Origin: Pogona vitticeps
Lineage: Eukaryota; Chordata; Lepidosauria; Squamata; Agamidae
Assembly (NCBI RefSeq): GCF_051106095.1
Contig: NC_135785.1
Span: forward strand, 219,219,045-219,283,044
Length of the DNA stretch: 64,000 nucleotides
Direction: 5' to 3'
Of this stretch, positions 1-9,965 are shown piece by piece. The position numbers and the translations under genes were made by a program. Each line of letters begins with the position of its first letter. The stretch's first letter is position 1. The notes below the pieces were generated by a model. The model had not been told where the DNA came from. It saw only the letters and a program-made list of their open reading frames with translations, and ran no database searches.

Positions 1-560
1 ACAGCAGCCCTGAAATTAAAAGACGCCTGCTTCTTCGGAGGAAAGTGATGACAAACCTTGACAGCATCTTTAAAAGCAGAGACATCACCTTGTCAACAAA
101 AGTCTGCATAGTCCAAGGTATGGTTTTTCGAGTAGCAATGTATGGAAATGAGAGCTGGACCACAAAGAAAGCTGACCGCCAAAGAATTGATGCTTTTGAA
201 CTGTGGTGCTGGAGGAGGCTCTTGAGAGTCCCCTGGACTGCAAGGAGAACAAACCTATCAATTCTAAAGGAAATCAACCCTGAGTGCTCACTGGAAGGAC
301 AGATCCTGAAGCTGAGGCTCCAGTACTTTGGCCATCTCATGAGAAGATAAGACTCCTTGGAAAAGACCTTGATGTTAGGAAAGTGTGAAGGCAAGAGGAG
401 AAGGGGATGACAGAGGATGAGATGGTTGGACAGTGTCATTGAAACAACCAATATGAATTTGACACAATTCCGGGGGGCAGTGGAAGATAGGAGGTCCTGG
501 CGTGCTCTGGTCCATGAGGTCACGAAGAGTCGGACACGACTGAACGACTAAACGATTCAT
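1..560 (+). mobile_element. BovB (RTE) LINE, 3' end of ORF2 and tail
   Basis: This is a 5'-truncated or edge-cut BovB non-LTR retrotransposon. Positions 45-350 read as the C-terminal part of the BovB reverse transcriptase protein, with the family's typical blocks MYGNESWTTKKAD, LWCWRRLLRVPWTARR and LQYFGHLMRR. The frame stops soon after LMRR, where relatives continue with DSLEKTLMLGKCEGK; that continuation is still recognisable downstream. The tail contains the usual BovB ending around 'gtcggacacgactgaacgac'. It may continue left of the window. It is not a host gene. Confidence 0.9.
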
Positions 561-1314
561 TGCTGACATACTGTACAAAAGCACTGGGTGGCAAGCAGGG
601 GAGATACAGTTACAGACAAAGAAGACCAAGAATGTACAGTTGCCGATATCTGCCATGAAGAAAGACCGAGATCAATATGGACTGTGTCTGGACATTTTGT
701 GGCAACTAAGTGGTGATATATACATATCCACACATGAGTGTAATCAAGTCTTTTTATCACTTATACAACACTTGTAGTGTGGAATGTGCTTTCAAATACT
801 CACTTTGGTTCTTCGGAAAGCAACTCTACCAAAAAATACAGCATTTGCACACATCAAACCCCTTTTCCTGCTGCTGCATAAGACTGGAATGGAAATGCTG
901 ACTACCTTCAAATAAATACTGTATTCATACTAGGCTTTGGGACATCTTTTTAAACATGACAGTTGAAATGAATTTTGCCATTCCTATGTGAGAAATTCAA
1001 ATGTTAACTAGAGTAGCCGCTGCTCCATCATCAAAAAGAGAGACATCACAAAGAAGATAACGGAAGACACCAAAAGACAACAGCATTATTTACAAAAAAG
1101 AGGACAGTTTTGCATTCAATTTGCACATATACACAAATATAATCATCATATTACTATAATCTAAACTGAAATATAGTACTAGTAAGAGCATGCACAAGAC
1201 TGTGATAAGGTAAAAACACAAAGGCACAGCACTGAAATAAGAGTAGATATAAATCAAATACAAATAAAGCACAACATGTATTAACTCTCTGAAATGCCCC
1301 GCTGTCTTGTATTT
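561..1314. other. intergenic, no gene seen
   Basis: AT-rich sequence lies between the BovB tail and a SINE. If GPR89 is correctly called, this is part of its first intron or a later one. I searched it for the second GPR89 exon (expected to encode the first membrane helix, starting about ILFFGFGW) and did not find it. Confidence 0.5.
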
Positions 1315-1325
1315 TCTTCAGTTTA

Positions 1326-1669
1326 AAAAGGTAAAGGTAAAGGTTCCCCTTGACAATTTTTGTCCAGTCGTGTTCGACTCTAGGGGGCGGTGCTCATCCC
1401 CGTTTCCAAGCCATAGAGCCAGCGTTTTGTCCGAAGACAATCTTCCGTGGTCACATGGCCAGTGCGACTTAGACACAAAACGCTGTTACCTTCCCACCAA
1501 GGTGGTCCCTATTGATCTACTTGCATTTGCATGCTTTCAAACCGCTAGGTTGGCGGGAGCTGGGACAAGCGACGGGAGCTCACTCCATCACGTGGATTCG
1601 ATCTTACGACTGCTGGTCTTCTGACCCTGCAGCACAGGCTTCTGTGGTTTAGCCCACAGCGCCACCATG
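1326..1669 (-). mobile_element. Sauria-type SINE with 11-bp target-site duplication
   Basis: Read on the minus strand this is a full Sauria SINE. It has a tRNA-derived head (tggtggcgctgtgggc; box B like gatcgaatcc), a middle with 'gtgagctcccgtcgctt'-type sequence, and a tail ending in the 'ggggaacctttacctttacc' motif that also ends the other copies here. The direct repeats tcttcagttta lie at 1315-1325 and 1670-1680, so both ends are intact. The short tail repeat and clean duplication suggest a fairly young insertion. Confidence 0.92.
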
Positions 1670-1680
1670 TCTTCAGTTTA

Positions 1681-2480
1681 CTGAAAATGTATATGTGTGA
1701 TTGTGTATAGAAGAAAAATGAACACTGCAGTTTTGTTGAAATACCTAGCTAGGCAACTATCTATTTTGGAGGAATCGTCTGAATGTCAATTTCTGAGACT
1801 GACTTCCCATCGGACGTTTATACAGTATTGGCATGCAACACCATATACTACCCACTATTCATAAGTAGCTATATCAGTGTGTGTGTGATCTGCATTTTTT
1901 TATTACAAAATAACTCCCTCCAGCAGAACTACTCATTTAAAAAATGAGAGAGAAGCAATTAGAAGCTCAACAAAAAGGCAGAGAGTCCTTCAAATGGATG
2001 ACCATCCTCCTCCCGGAGAGCGGACATACAGCCGGCCACCTTAACTACACATGGGATTTTAAAAAATAGTTCTGAATTAAAAAAATATCCACTCCTACAC
2101 CCTCGAGTAGCATACCAAAAAAAAAAAAAAACCCTTCAAAGACACTTCAAATGCCATGGGACCTATGCAGCCATAATATATAATGCACCAACCAATGCAC
2201 ACCTTGCTTCAAAAGAACTCTCCCTCTCTTTTTCTAAAGGAGTTGAAAGATGGAGGCCGGCAGCAGGAGATAGTTTTCCAGAATACAAATAGAATGGGAT
2301 ATAACTCATCACCTGGACTCACACACTCTTTAAATACACGTGACATAAGGCTGCGGGTGTGCAAACAGAGCAGGATTGGGTTGGAGGAATGCCTTGAGCC
2401 ACTCCGGCTGCAGGCTTCAGAGCTGGAAACACTGCAAGCAGAAAGCAAGCCCCTCAAGGCTAATCTACTTAAGGAGGCGG
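1681..2480. other. intergenic, A-run, no gene seen
   Basis: I see no coding signal. There is an A-run near 2118-2133. The short open frames around 2180-2550 overlap on both strands and have no recognisable domain. Confidence 0.5.
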
Positions 2481-2765
2481 AGAGGAGAGCTACCAAGGGA
2501 AGCACAGGGAAAGGTCATTTCTCACTCCCCCCCCGCCTTCATCATTAGTACAGTCCACACCATCCCTTGCAACGGGAAGTGGTACAGTCCGCCCTGCTCC
2601 TCTCAGCCTTCCCCTGGGGGTGCGCAGGTGTGTCTGTCTGTCCAGCCAACGAGCCCGAGTGGGTCGGAGCGACAGTCGTGGGGGGGTCTTTGGGGGGGAG
2701 AAAAGAAGGAGAAAACAGGGCTTCTTAATAAAATAACTGGGGGAGGGAGCGGACGGAGGGACCCT

Positions 2766-2774
2766 CATTACCTG
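2766..2774 (-). other. GPR89: splice donor of GPR89 exon 1
   Basis: On the minus strand the exon ends CAG and the intron starts GTAATGAGG. This donor follows directly after codon 14 with no split codon (phase 0). Confidence 0.75.
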
Positions 2775-2813
2775 AGAGACGACCATGATGCTGGAGTCAA
2801 TCAAGAAGCTCAT
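2772..2813 (-). CDS. GPR89: GPR89 first coding exon (Golgi pH regulator), partial gene
   Basis: The minus strand reads MSFLIDSSIMVVSQ in 14 codons, then an in-phase splice donor CAG|GTAATG at 2768-2774. Vertebrate GPR89 (GPHR) proteins start MSFLIDSSIM, followed by a few variable residues and then the first membrane helix. The start codon has a good context (accaccATGa). GPR89 is a multi-pass Golgi membrane protein that acts in anion flux and Golgi acidification. The remaining exons should lie at lower coordinates; none was recognised within 1-2770, so intron 1 probably runs past the left edge. The exon lies in a CpG-rich region and on the same strand as GJA8, matching the known gene order. 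The exon is short, so the call rests on the first ten residues, the donor and synteny together. Confidence 0.85.
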
Positions 2814-3215
2814 GGTGGTTAAAACTCTCCGGGAGGGGAAATGGGCGCCCTTGCCTTCCTCTCCCCCCTCCCCCGCCTCTTGCCTCGGCTCCCCTCTTAG
2901 TCAGCCAGCCTCACGGCTGTCACTCAAACTGCGCGGCCGCGGGCACGGCAAGGGCGGGGTCAGTGGGCTCGAGAGACGTCTTAGAGATACGAAATAGAGG
3001 GAGCGGCTGGCCTCATGATCTTGGAATAGAACTTCCTGGTTCCTTTCTCTGTTTTCTCGCTCCCTCTGTCTCGGGTAGACTTCCGAGGTCCCTATGGAAG
3101 GAGCGGGATAAAACCAAACCAAGAATTTTAGTTCAGCTGCCCTGTTCAAGGCAAATACCATCCATTATGCCCCGGGGCGGGGGGCGGGCGGGTGAGGGAG
3201 ATGGAGGTGAGGGTG

Positions 3216-3889
3216 TCTTACAAATGGTACCTACCCCATGGCATGCAATATCAACCCAAAAGAGCTGCACATTAACCTGGGGCTGACTGAGGCTTGCTTG
3301 GCGTACCAGCTGAAAAAAAATCATACCATGCGAAGGTTCAGATTGTCCGGTGTGGCCCCCTTACCAGGTGTAATTTAGCGCTCACTTCCTCGCAGAAGGG
3401 AAGCCTCGTGCCTTATTGACGTGCATACAGGTGTTTTAAAACATTTTTACACAAAGAACGGTGCAAGACAGAAAAACAATGAACTGTCTTTCCTGCTGTC
3501 TTTTGCCTGGTACACTGCTGCTGCATCACACGCGCTGCAAGGGTGCAGTACTGTGCAGGGTTGGATTAAGGCTGCACGAGACACGATTATACTTTCAGAG
3601 TAAATTTGCATGCGATTTCAGCACATGAAAAGAGGGTTGTTGTTTTTTACCTGCCATCAAGGCGCTTGTAGCTTATGAAGAATATAGAAATGTATTCATT
3701 TATGGGAAATATAGACATAATCTCCATACAGAAGGTGCGAGAGGAAAAAATGAGCAACTAAACTTTAGGGACTAAAAGGAACCTAGAAGCTGAGGATTCT
3801 GTGTTCGTCTAATTTAGAAGTCTATACGTGAAAGCGTCAAGAAAGAACTACTGTAGACGCACATAAAAGAGCCGCCGAACTTGCTGTGC
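3216..3889. other. intergenic, upstream of GPR89
   Basis: Composition drops back from GC-rich to mixed. No gene or recognisable repeat was seen. An AT-rich patch lies around 3640-3780. Confidence 0.4.
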
Positions 3890-4150
3890 ACCCATGAACT
3901 TCCGGTACTACATCGAAAGACACTGTTGCCTCTTTTGGAATAAGGTAGGCCAGAGTTGTGGAACTCGTGGGCAGGGAAATAGAATTGACGGAAGGCTGGC
4001 GGTGGAGAAACCGGAAGCGAGTGAATTGCTGCTTTGCCATTGGGTAAAGCTAGGAAACGGGTGGGGGAAGGGGGGGCTGGTAAAACAGACGTTTGCTCAT
4101 TCTGATTGGATGCCTTCAGCAGCGGCCAGGTTGCAGCTGCTGCTCAAGGG
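3890..4150. promoter_or_regulatory. promoter-like patch with ETS and CCAAT motifs (unproven)
   Basis: About 250 bp contain an ETS-type cttccgg (near 3900), a second ETS-type core in reverse (accggaagc, near 4010), two inverted CCAAT-like motifs (ccattgg near 4037, gattgg near 4104) and a possible splice donor aag|gtaggc near 3943-3950 on the plus strand. It sits about 1.1 kb upstream of the GPR89 start. It could be a divergent noncoding transcript start, an accessory GPR89 promoter, or chance. No protein is recognisable. Confidence 0.25.
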
Positions 4151-4182
4151 ATCGCTTTTTGCAAGGAATATCAGGCTAAAGT

Positions 4183-4402
4183 GAGAAGAAAAGACTCCCT
4201 GGAAAAGACCCTGATGCTAGGAAAGTGTGAGGGCAAGAGGAGAAGGGGACGACAGAGGATGAGATGGATGAACAGTGTGAAGCAACCAACATGAATTTGA
4301 CACAACTCCGGGAGGCAGTGGAAGACAGGAGGGTCTGGCGTGCTCTGGTCCATGGGGTCACGAAGAGTCAGACAAAACTTAAGGACTAAACAACAACAAA
4401 AT
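4183..4402 (+). mobile_element. BovB 3'-end fragment
   Basis: A 5'-truncated BovB tail starts at the DSLEKTLMLGKCEGKRRRGRQ block and ends in the usual 'ctaaacaacaacaaaa' tail. It is close in sequence to the copies at 1-560 and 5675-5941. Confidence 0.88.
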
Positions 4403-4404
4403 CA

Positions 4405-5140
4405 GGCTAAAGAGGGTTCCCTGTGTGGTTTAATAGTAGATAAAGTGACAGGCTCTGAAGAACAGTATTGGAATCCATGGAAACGCACTAGGGGAGTGGA
4501 GCTTGTAAAACCACTCCTTAAATATGTATCTCATTTACCTTGAAAGCCCTGTTGGGATCTCTACTGTATGAGTAATCTGACTTGACAGCACAGAATGCAC
4601 ACACAAACCTAAGCTTGTGGTCCTGGTGAAATCTCTACTGGAGGTTTGGAAAAGTTACTTTTTCGGGCAACAAGTCTCGGAATCAAATTCTGGGAATTGT
4701 AATCCAGAAAAGTAGCTTTTCCAAACTGATCTCTCACTACTTTGGCAATAGAGGTGAGCAGTAATTGCATCTGATGAAGTGGACTTGTTCACAAAAGCTG
4801 ATTAAACCACAAAAAAGTCTTTAAAGTGCCGCCATGGTTTCTTTCACTTTTTGTTTTCATCTATAATGCTTGCACAGACTAATGTTACCCTTTCTACAAC
4901 TGCATCTTGAAATAAAATCACATTGTAATCTTGTGATTTAAGACTTGGGCAATTGGAAATCTTTGCAGTCAAGACTGCTTCTGATGGTTGTTAAGCAAAC
5001 ATGTTGGTTGCCATCATGTAGAAACTACTCCCCTGGACACAAAGTGGAGACCATAAGGAAGACATCTAGTTACATTTCAGTGCACTTAATGCATGTGCTG
5101 GTCGGCCCATGTGCTTTTTACCTTTTGCATACCAATGACA
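4405..5140. other. intergenic with a small palindromic MITE-like repeat
   Basis: Apart from the repeat annotated at 4636-4732, I see no coding signal or known element here. Confidence 0.4.
4636..4732. mobile_element. small palindromic MITE-like repeat
   Basis: The arms tttggaaaagttactttttc and ccagaaaagtagcttttcca are imperfect reverse complements about 60 bp apart. The structure is that of a short non-autonomous DNA transposon. The ends and target duplication are not clear. Confidence 0.45.
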
Positions 5141-5144
5141 CATG

Positions 5145-5674
5145 ATTTAGGTGAATTGCTCTCCAGCTTATTATGACCCTGTGAATGAATGCTCTGTCCT
5201 CAACAGCCCTGCTCAGCTCTTGCCTTCTCATGATGTGCCTCAGTTTGAACATTTTTGTCTCCAGAGATAGTTCAGGCTTGATTTGACCTAGGGCCCACTT
5301 GTTTACCTCTCCGGCAGTCCAGGGTATCTGCAAAGCTCTCCCTCAGCACCATATTTCAAACAAATAATTTTTTTTTCCTGTCACTGCTCTTTACCATCCA
5401 GCTTTCACACCCATACATAGTGATCAAGAATACAAGAGTGTGGATTATTCTGCTCTTGGTCTCCAGTGACACCTCCTTAACCTTGATGATCTTTTTAAAT
5501 TCCTTCATTGCTGTCCTCCCAAGTCCCAGTCTCCTTCTGATTTCTTGGCTGTAGTCACCATTTGGATTGATGATTGAATCAAGCAAAATCTTCTACTATA
5601 TCAATTGCTTTATTGTCAACATTAAAGTGTTGTAGTTCTTTTGTTGTCATAATTTTTGTCTTCTTAATGTTCAG
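5145..5674 (-). mobile_element. RTE-clade LINE fragment related to BovB, minus strand
   Basis: The minus strand encodes a decayed piece of reverse transcriptase C-terminus: GDYSQEIRRRLGLGRTAMKEFKKI, then TLVFLITMYGCESWMVKSSDRKK, then after damage IPWTAGEVNKWALGQIKPELSLETKMFKLRHIMRR. The blocks match those in BovB in order (IRRRL, MYGCESW, PWT, LSLE, MRR) but are clearly diverged, so this is a different RTE subfamily. The frame is broken at least twice. It abuts an opposite-strand BovB fragment at 5675. Confidence 0.8.
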
Positions 5675-5941
5675 CTACAGATCCTGAAGCTGAGGCTCCA
5701 GTACTTTGGCCATCTCATGAGAAGAGAAGACTCCCTGGAAAAGACCCTGATGTTGAGAAAGTGTGAAGGCAAGAGGAAAAGGGGATGACAGAGGGCGAGA
5801 TGGCTGGACAGTGTCATTGAAGCGCCCAGCATGAATTTGACCCAACTCTGGGAGGCAGTGGAAGACAGGAGGGCCTGGCATGCTCTGGTCCATGGGGTCA
5901 TGAAGAGTCAAATATGACTTAACGACTAAACAACAACAACA
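5675..5941 (+). mobile_element. BovB 3'-end fragment
   Basis: The fragment starts inside the QILKLRLQYFGHLMRR block and runs through the 3' untranslated part to a tail of repeated 'aac'. It begins exactly where the opposite-strand RTE piece stops, so one probably inserted next to or into the other. Confidence 0.9.
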
Positions 5942-6414
5942 TTGTGGCACTTGCCCCTAGTTATCCCTAGTTATCTTCCTACCACAGAGCACCTGAAGGC
6001 AAACCAAACTCCTCTTCACATGCTGCCACCAGTTGATCACTAAATCAACATACTTTTCTAAAGAAAGATGAAGATCCATTCACCAGTTATAAATAAAACA
6101 GGTTAATTGATTACAGATGTTTTGGTAATAATTCATACGTATCTTCTTCAGGTTTCTACATCATCAATAACAACCTTCTATTTGATCTTACAGTTACTAT
6201 ACACTCTTCTGATTAGTCACACCCCGGATCTCCCAAATCTATCTCTCCTGACTCCACACTCTCTCCCACTCTGACTGACTCCTCACTCTCAGGCTCTGCC
6301 TTGTTATCTCTCTCTCTCTCGGCTCTGCCTCTCAACAATATTAGCCTACAACATGAATAATGCATGACTATTTAACATAATAAGGGAGAACGCCACAAAC
6401 GTATAGTCCTACTT

Positions 6415-6449
<35 letters not shown>

Positions 6450-6744
6450 CTGAGACTTAGCTTGCAAGGCTTTTCTTTTTGGACGTTTTTGGCTTCTCTG
6501 CCACAGTGGGTCGGGGGGGGGATTTTTTAAATTACATTATGCTGAGGGGGGCTTTGTTTAGGCAGGCAGGTCACGTTTTAGTAAAAGAATTACACAACCA
6601 TCATTCTAAAAATAAAATTAATACACACTCTCGGACCCTCTTATTAGTTGCCTTCCTCAGTCTCCATTGCTTTATTTGTTTAGTTGGTTTGTTAGAAAGG
6701 CAATGAAGGGATTTCTTTAGGGGCAATCCAAGGGGAAGAAAGCT
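5942..6744. other. intergenic with (TG)n(AG)n microsatellite
   Basis: No gene is seen. A (TG)n run followed by (AG)n lies at about 6415-6450 and a shorter TC run near 6308-6320. The stretch leads into the hAT element, whose true 5' end was not found; it may lie inside this stretch. Confidence 0.45.
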
Positions 6745-9115
6745 GTGAAGCTACACAGGCTAAGTAGTAGCACCGTCATCATGACCACCACATGCACAAC
6801 CACGTCTATGATAACAAGTGCCACTGTCCCTCCTCCGGTGGCCTTGCAGGGACGCACGGAACCAAAGTTTCCAGTGATGCCAAAAGAACTGCTGCTCCTC
6901 GTCCTAGAGGAATCTGAGGAGTTACTGGTTTCCGAAGATCCACAGTCCGATTTGGAACCAGTAATGGCAGGGCAGACTTCACAGCCCCCACCCCACCCCT
7001 GCCCCCAGAGTCATCTGTTCCCTCCTCCCAGACCAGCAGTCAGTAGGTCTTCATTAGGGCAAACATGACAGAGGGGCCATGTGGGATCATTTCATGGCAC
7101 TCAGCGATGACCCACGGCTGGCATGCTGCAATACTTGCCTTGGGGTGGTCCGGAGGGGGTCAGACCCCAGGCATCTGTCCTCCACTGCCCTCTGCCAACA
7201 TCTGGAGAGGCACCACCCAAGGCTCCTGTCCAGGGAAGGCACTTTGTCCTTGCTGTCTGGTAGAGGGAAAACAGCAGCTCCAGGGGAGGCAGGAGGAGGC
7301 ACCTCCTTTCAAAAGGGCAGCCCCAGGGGTTTCTGGGGCTGGGAGCACGAGGCAGGCCACGCTCCATGAAGTGGCATCTATTGGATCTGCCATGACCCTC
7401 AGCCGGGAGTTGAAGGGCAAGGCCCAGCAGGTGGCCACTTGTCTTGTTGCCGAGATGATCGCCCTTCTCAGACTTCCACTGTGCATTGTGGAATCCCAAG
7501 CCTTCCACCGGTTGCTGCTTTATTTTGCCCCCTGGTATGACCTCCCCTCATGGAGAACTCTGAGTTCTAGAGTGCTGCCCTTGCTCTATGACTCTGTGAG
7601 GGAGGTGGTCCATGACCATTTTTCATGGCTACAAGGGTGCAAGGTGCACTTCACAGCTACCTCTTGCTCACAGCCCACTGGTGGCAGGCAGAGGACCTGA
7701 GGAATGGCAGGGCATTGGTGACAGGGCCACAGGGGAAGGCCCTTGCCCTGCCCCCAGGCTACAGGTCTGCTCTGCTGCAGGCACGACACATGGAAGCTCA
7801 GGCGATGGGGAGGAACATCGCCAATGAGTTCCTGTCCACACTGCAGGAGTGGGCACTGGAAGGGGAGGTGACCCATAGCCACATGGTTATAGATGCTGGG
7901 TGGAACATATTGGAGGCATTGAACGCGGTGAGCTTTGAGGGCATCGTATGCATGGTGCACAAATTACACCTTGTGGTGCGCGATGCCCTCAGCCTGGGCA
8001 GCCGTGCCAAACCTGAGTGGGACGCAGACACCTGGGAGATTTGGGCACTCTTGGAGCAATGCCGCCAACTGGTGGGCCACTTCTCCCGCAGCTTGAAAGC
8101 CACCTGCCAGCTGTGTGAGAGGCAGGAGGAGTTGGGTCAGGAGACTCACGTTCTCCTGACAGACCTGCCCACCAGGTAGAACTCCAGCTACACCATGGTG
8201 TCCTGCCTGGGGGTGCAGAAGGCTGTTTTGAAGGACATCATGTCCTCCATGCCCATTCTGCCCAGGGGGAGAGAGGTGAGCATCAGTACCATGGATTGGC
8301 TGGCCCTCTCCCAGATGATGGAGGTGCTCAGACCCTTCCTGGAAACCACAGACATCTTGTGTGGTTATACAGCAAGCCTGCGGCAGGTCATCCCCCTGAT
8401 TCATGCCCTCAATTGGTTCCTGGAGACTGCTGTAGCACCAGGATCCTCCCTCCTTCCACGGACCAGGGCTTTGGTGAAGAGGTTGCAGGCAGGCGTGCAG
8501 AAGCGACTCCATCCTGTCTACAGTGACAGAGCTTACCGCATGGCCTGCCTGTGTGATCCTCGAATCAAGGGGGGCTTGGCAGCACACACCTAAAACCTCG
8601 AGGAGTGGAGAACGGAGCTCTCCACTGAGGTCTGCAGGGCATTGGGGGAACAACGCTTGCGTGGAGTGATGGGAACGTCAGGCCATGAGGGGCAGGGTGG
8701 TTTGCCCGAAACACAGGAAGGACTCTACCTGGTGAAGGTTCCATTCACCACCAATATTACTGTACCTCTGTGGTGACCTTGGCACTTGCCTCAGAGGAAA
8801 GAAAGCCAGCTGAGGAGGATTTGTCAGAGATAATAGTGCGGGAATATCTGGCTGAGCCCCCTCAGCCCCACCAGTCAGATCCCCTCCATTACTGGGCTAG
8901 GAAACTAGTCATATGGCCAGAGTTGTCCAATGTGGCCATGGACCTCCCTTCCATCCCCCCCCACCAGCGTCCAGAGTGAGCGCGTGTTTTCCCATCTCGG
9001 AGACATACTCCAACCATGCCGCTTGTATTTGGATTCCATTACTGTGGAGAGACTGTCGTTCATCAAGGTGAACCTTCCCTTGTTGGGCTTCCCTTCACTG
9101 AACCCAAAGAGGTAG
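6745..9115 (+). mobile_element. hAT DNA transposon, BED-finger transposase gene (ZBED-like), decayed
   Basis: This is the broken coding region of a hAT-superfamily transposase. In order it shows: an acidic, proline-rich leader (6745-7068); a BED zinc finger (7079 onward: WDHFMAL, C..C at CNTC, H...H at HLERHH); a region resembling the DNA-binding/linker part (about 7340-7700, LYDSVREVVHDHF); the RNase-H-like core (about 7625-8590, HMVIDAGWN, MVHKLHLVVRDAL); and the C-terminal hAT dimerisation block (8850-9115, LHYWARK, SERVFSHLGD, FIKVNLPLLGFP). Damage is plain. The reading frame shifts between leader and finger, again near 7300-7370 and 7640-7690, and at a C-run near 8955. There is a TAG where a TRWNS-type motif is expected (8177-8179) and a further stop near 8591. 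Terminal inverted repeats were not identified. It is a dead transposon copy, not a working ZBED host gene. Confidence 0.85.
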
Positions 9116-9470
9116 GGTTCCAATGACAGTCTCTCCCTTAACACACCGCCTGCCTGCCTGCGCCTGACTCTCTGCCCTCCCGCCTGCCCACCTACCCACT
9201 CCCCAGTCTTCCTGGGGGAAAAAAGACCTGCCTACTTGCCTGCTGGCCTGTAAACCTGGCCCTCACTCAGAAGTCCAGCTGCCGATTCCAGTCGCCTCCT
9301 TGGGCCAAGTTCCAACTAAGTCCTGCCTGCCTGGCTGCTGGGTCATGTCAGCCCAGCGGGCCAATTTTTGTAGAACTCCTGCCTCCTGCTGTTTCCTGGA
9401 GCTTCACTGGAATAACTGTTGCCTGCTCGGTCACGTTGGCCCAGCGAGCTAATTTTTGTAGAACTGCCTG
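9116..9470. repeat. C/T-rich spacer with related repeat segments
   Basis: The sequence after the transposase frame is rich in 'cctgcctgcc'. It contains two imperfect copies of a block with 'gcccagcgggccaatttttg' (near 9352 and 9439). It may be the 3' noncoding part of the hAT element. Confidence 0.5.
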
Positions 9471-9476
9471 CTGCTG

Positions 9477-9965
9477 TTTCCAAGTTTGTTCCACCTTCTG
9501 TCTCCCTGAGTGCCTGCTGGGTTACGTAGTCCTGCTGAGTTAAGTTTGTTCTACCTTCAGCCTCCCTGACTGCCTGCTTGGTTACACAGTCCTGGTGGAT
9601 TAAGTTTGTTCCACCTACTGCCTCCTTGACTGCCTGCTGGGTTACATAGTCCCAGGGGGCTGTTTTTTCCACTTTCTGCCTCCCTGACTGCCTGCTGGGT
9701 TACGTAGTCCTGGCGGACTGTTTGTTCCACCTTCTGCCTCCCTGACTGCCTGCTGGATTATGTAGTCCTGGTGAGTTAAGTTTGTTCCATCTTCTGCTTC
9801 CCTGACTGCCTGCTGGGTTACGTAGTCCCAGCAGACTGTTTGTTCCACCTTCTGCCTCCCTGACTGCCTGCTGGATTATGTAGTCCTGGTGAGTTAAGTT
9901 TGTTCCACCTTCTGCTTCCCTGACTGCCTGCTGGGTTACATAGTCCCAGCAGGCTAAGTTTTGTA
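9477..9965. repeat. minisatellite, about eight units of ~57-62 bp
   Basis: The block 'ctccctgactgcctgctgg' recurs at roughly 60-bp spacing about eight times, each followed by 'ttacgtagtcc'-type sequence and 'tgttccacctt'. Units alternate between two subtypes, one with 'gtgagttaag' and one with 'cagcagactg'. Many units are 60 bp, a multiple of three, so the minus strand stays open and would read a 20-residue repeat containing TQQAVREAEGGTN. I regard that frame as a by-product of unit length. The array directly follows the hAT transposase copy. Confidence 0.85.

Larger units (their letters stand above)
2530..3215 (-). promoter_or_regulatory. GPR89: CpG-rich promoter region of GPR89
   Basis: This segment is rich in G, C and CpG compared with the AT-rich DNA on both sides. 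It surrounds the GPR89 first coding exon. GC boxes of the Sp1 type occur upstream of the start codon (gggcgggg near 2951-2958, and the run of cggggcggggggcgggcggg near 3175-3195). A NotI-type gcggccgc lies near 2933-2941. No TATA box is seen. This is what a constitutively expressed Golgi protein gene would be expected to have. The exact transcription start is not visible. Confidence 0.6.

Noticed and set aside
1-2770. Second exon of GPR89
   Set aside because: I looked for the conserved start of the first membrane helix on the minus strand and found none; intron 1 probably extends beyond the window.
9477-9965. Regularly spaced direct repeats that could suggest a CRISPR-like array
   Set aside because: The units are contiguous and similar along their whole length with no unique spacers, and the setting is a vertebrate genome; it is a minisatellite.
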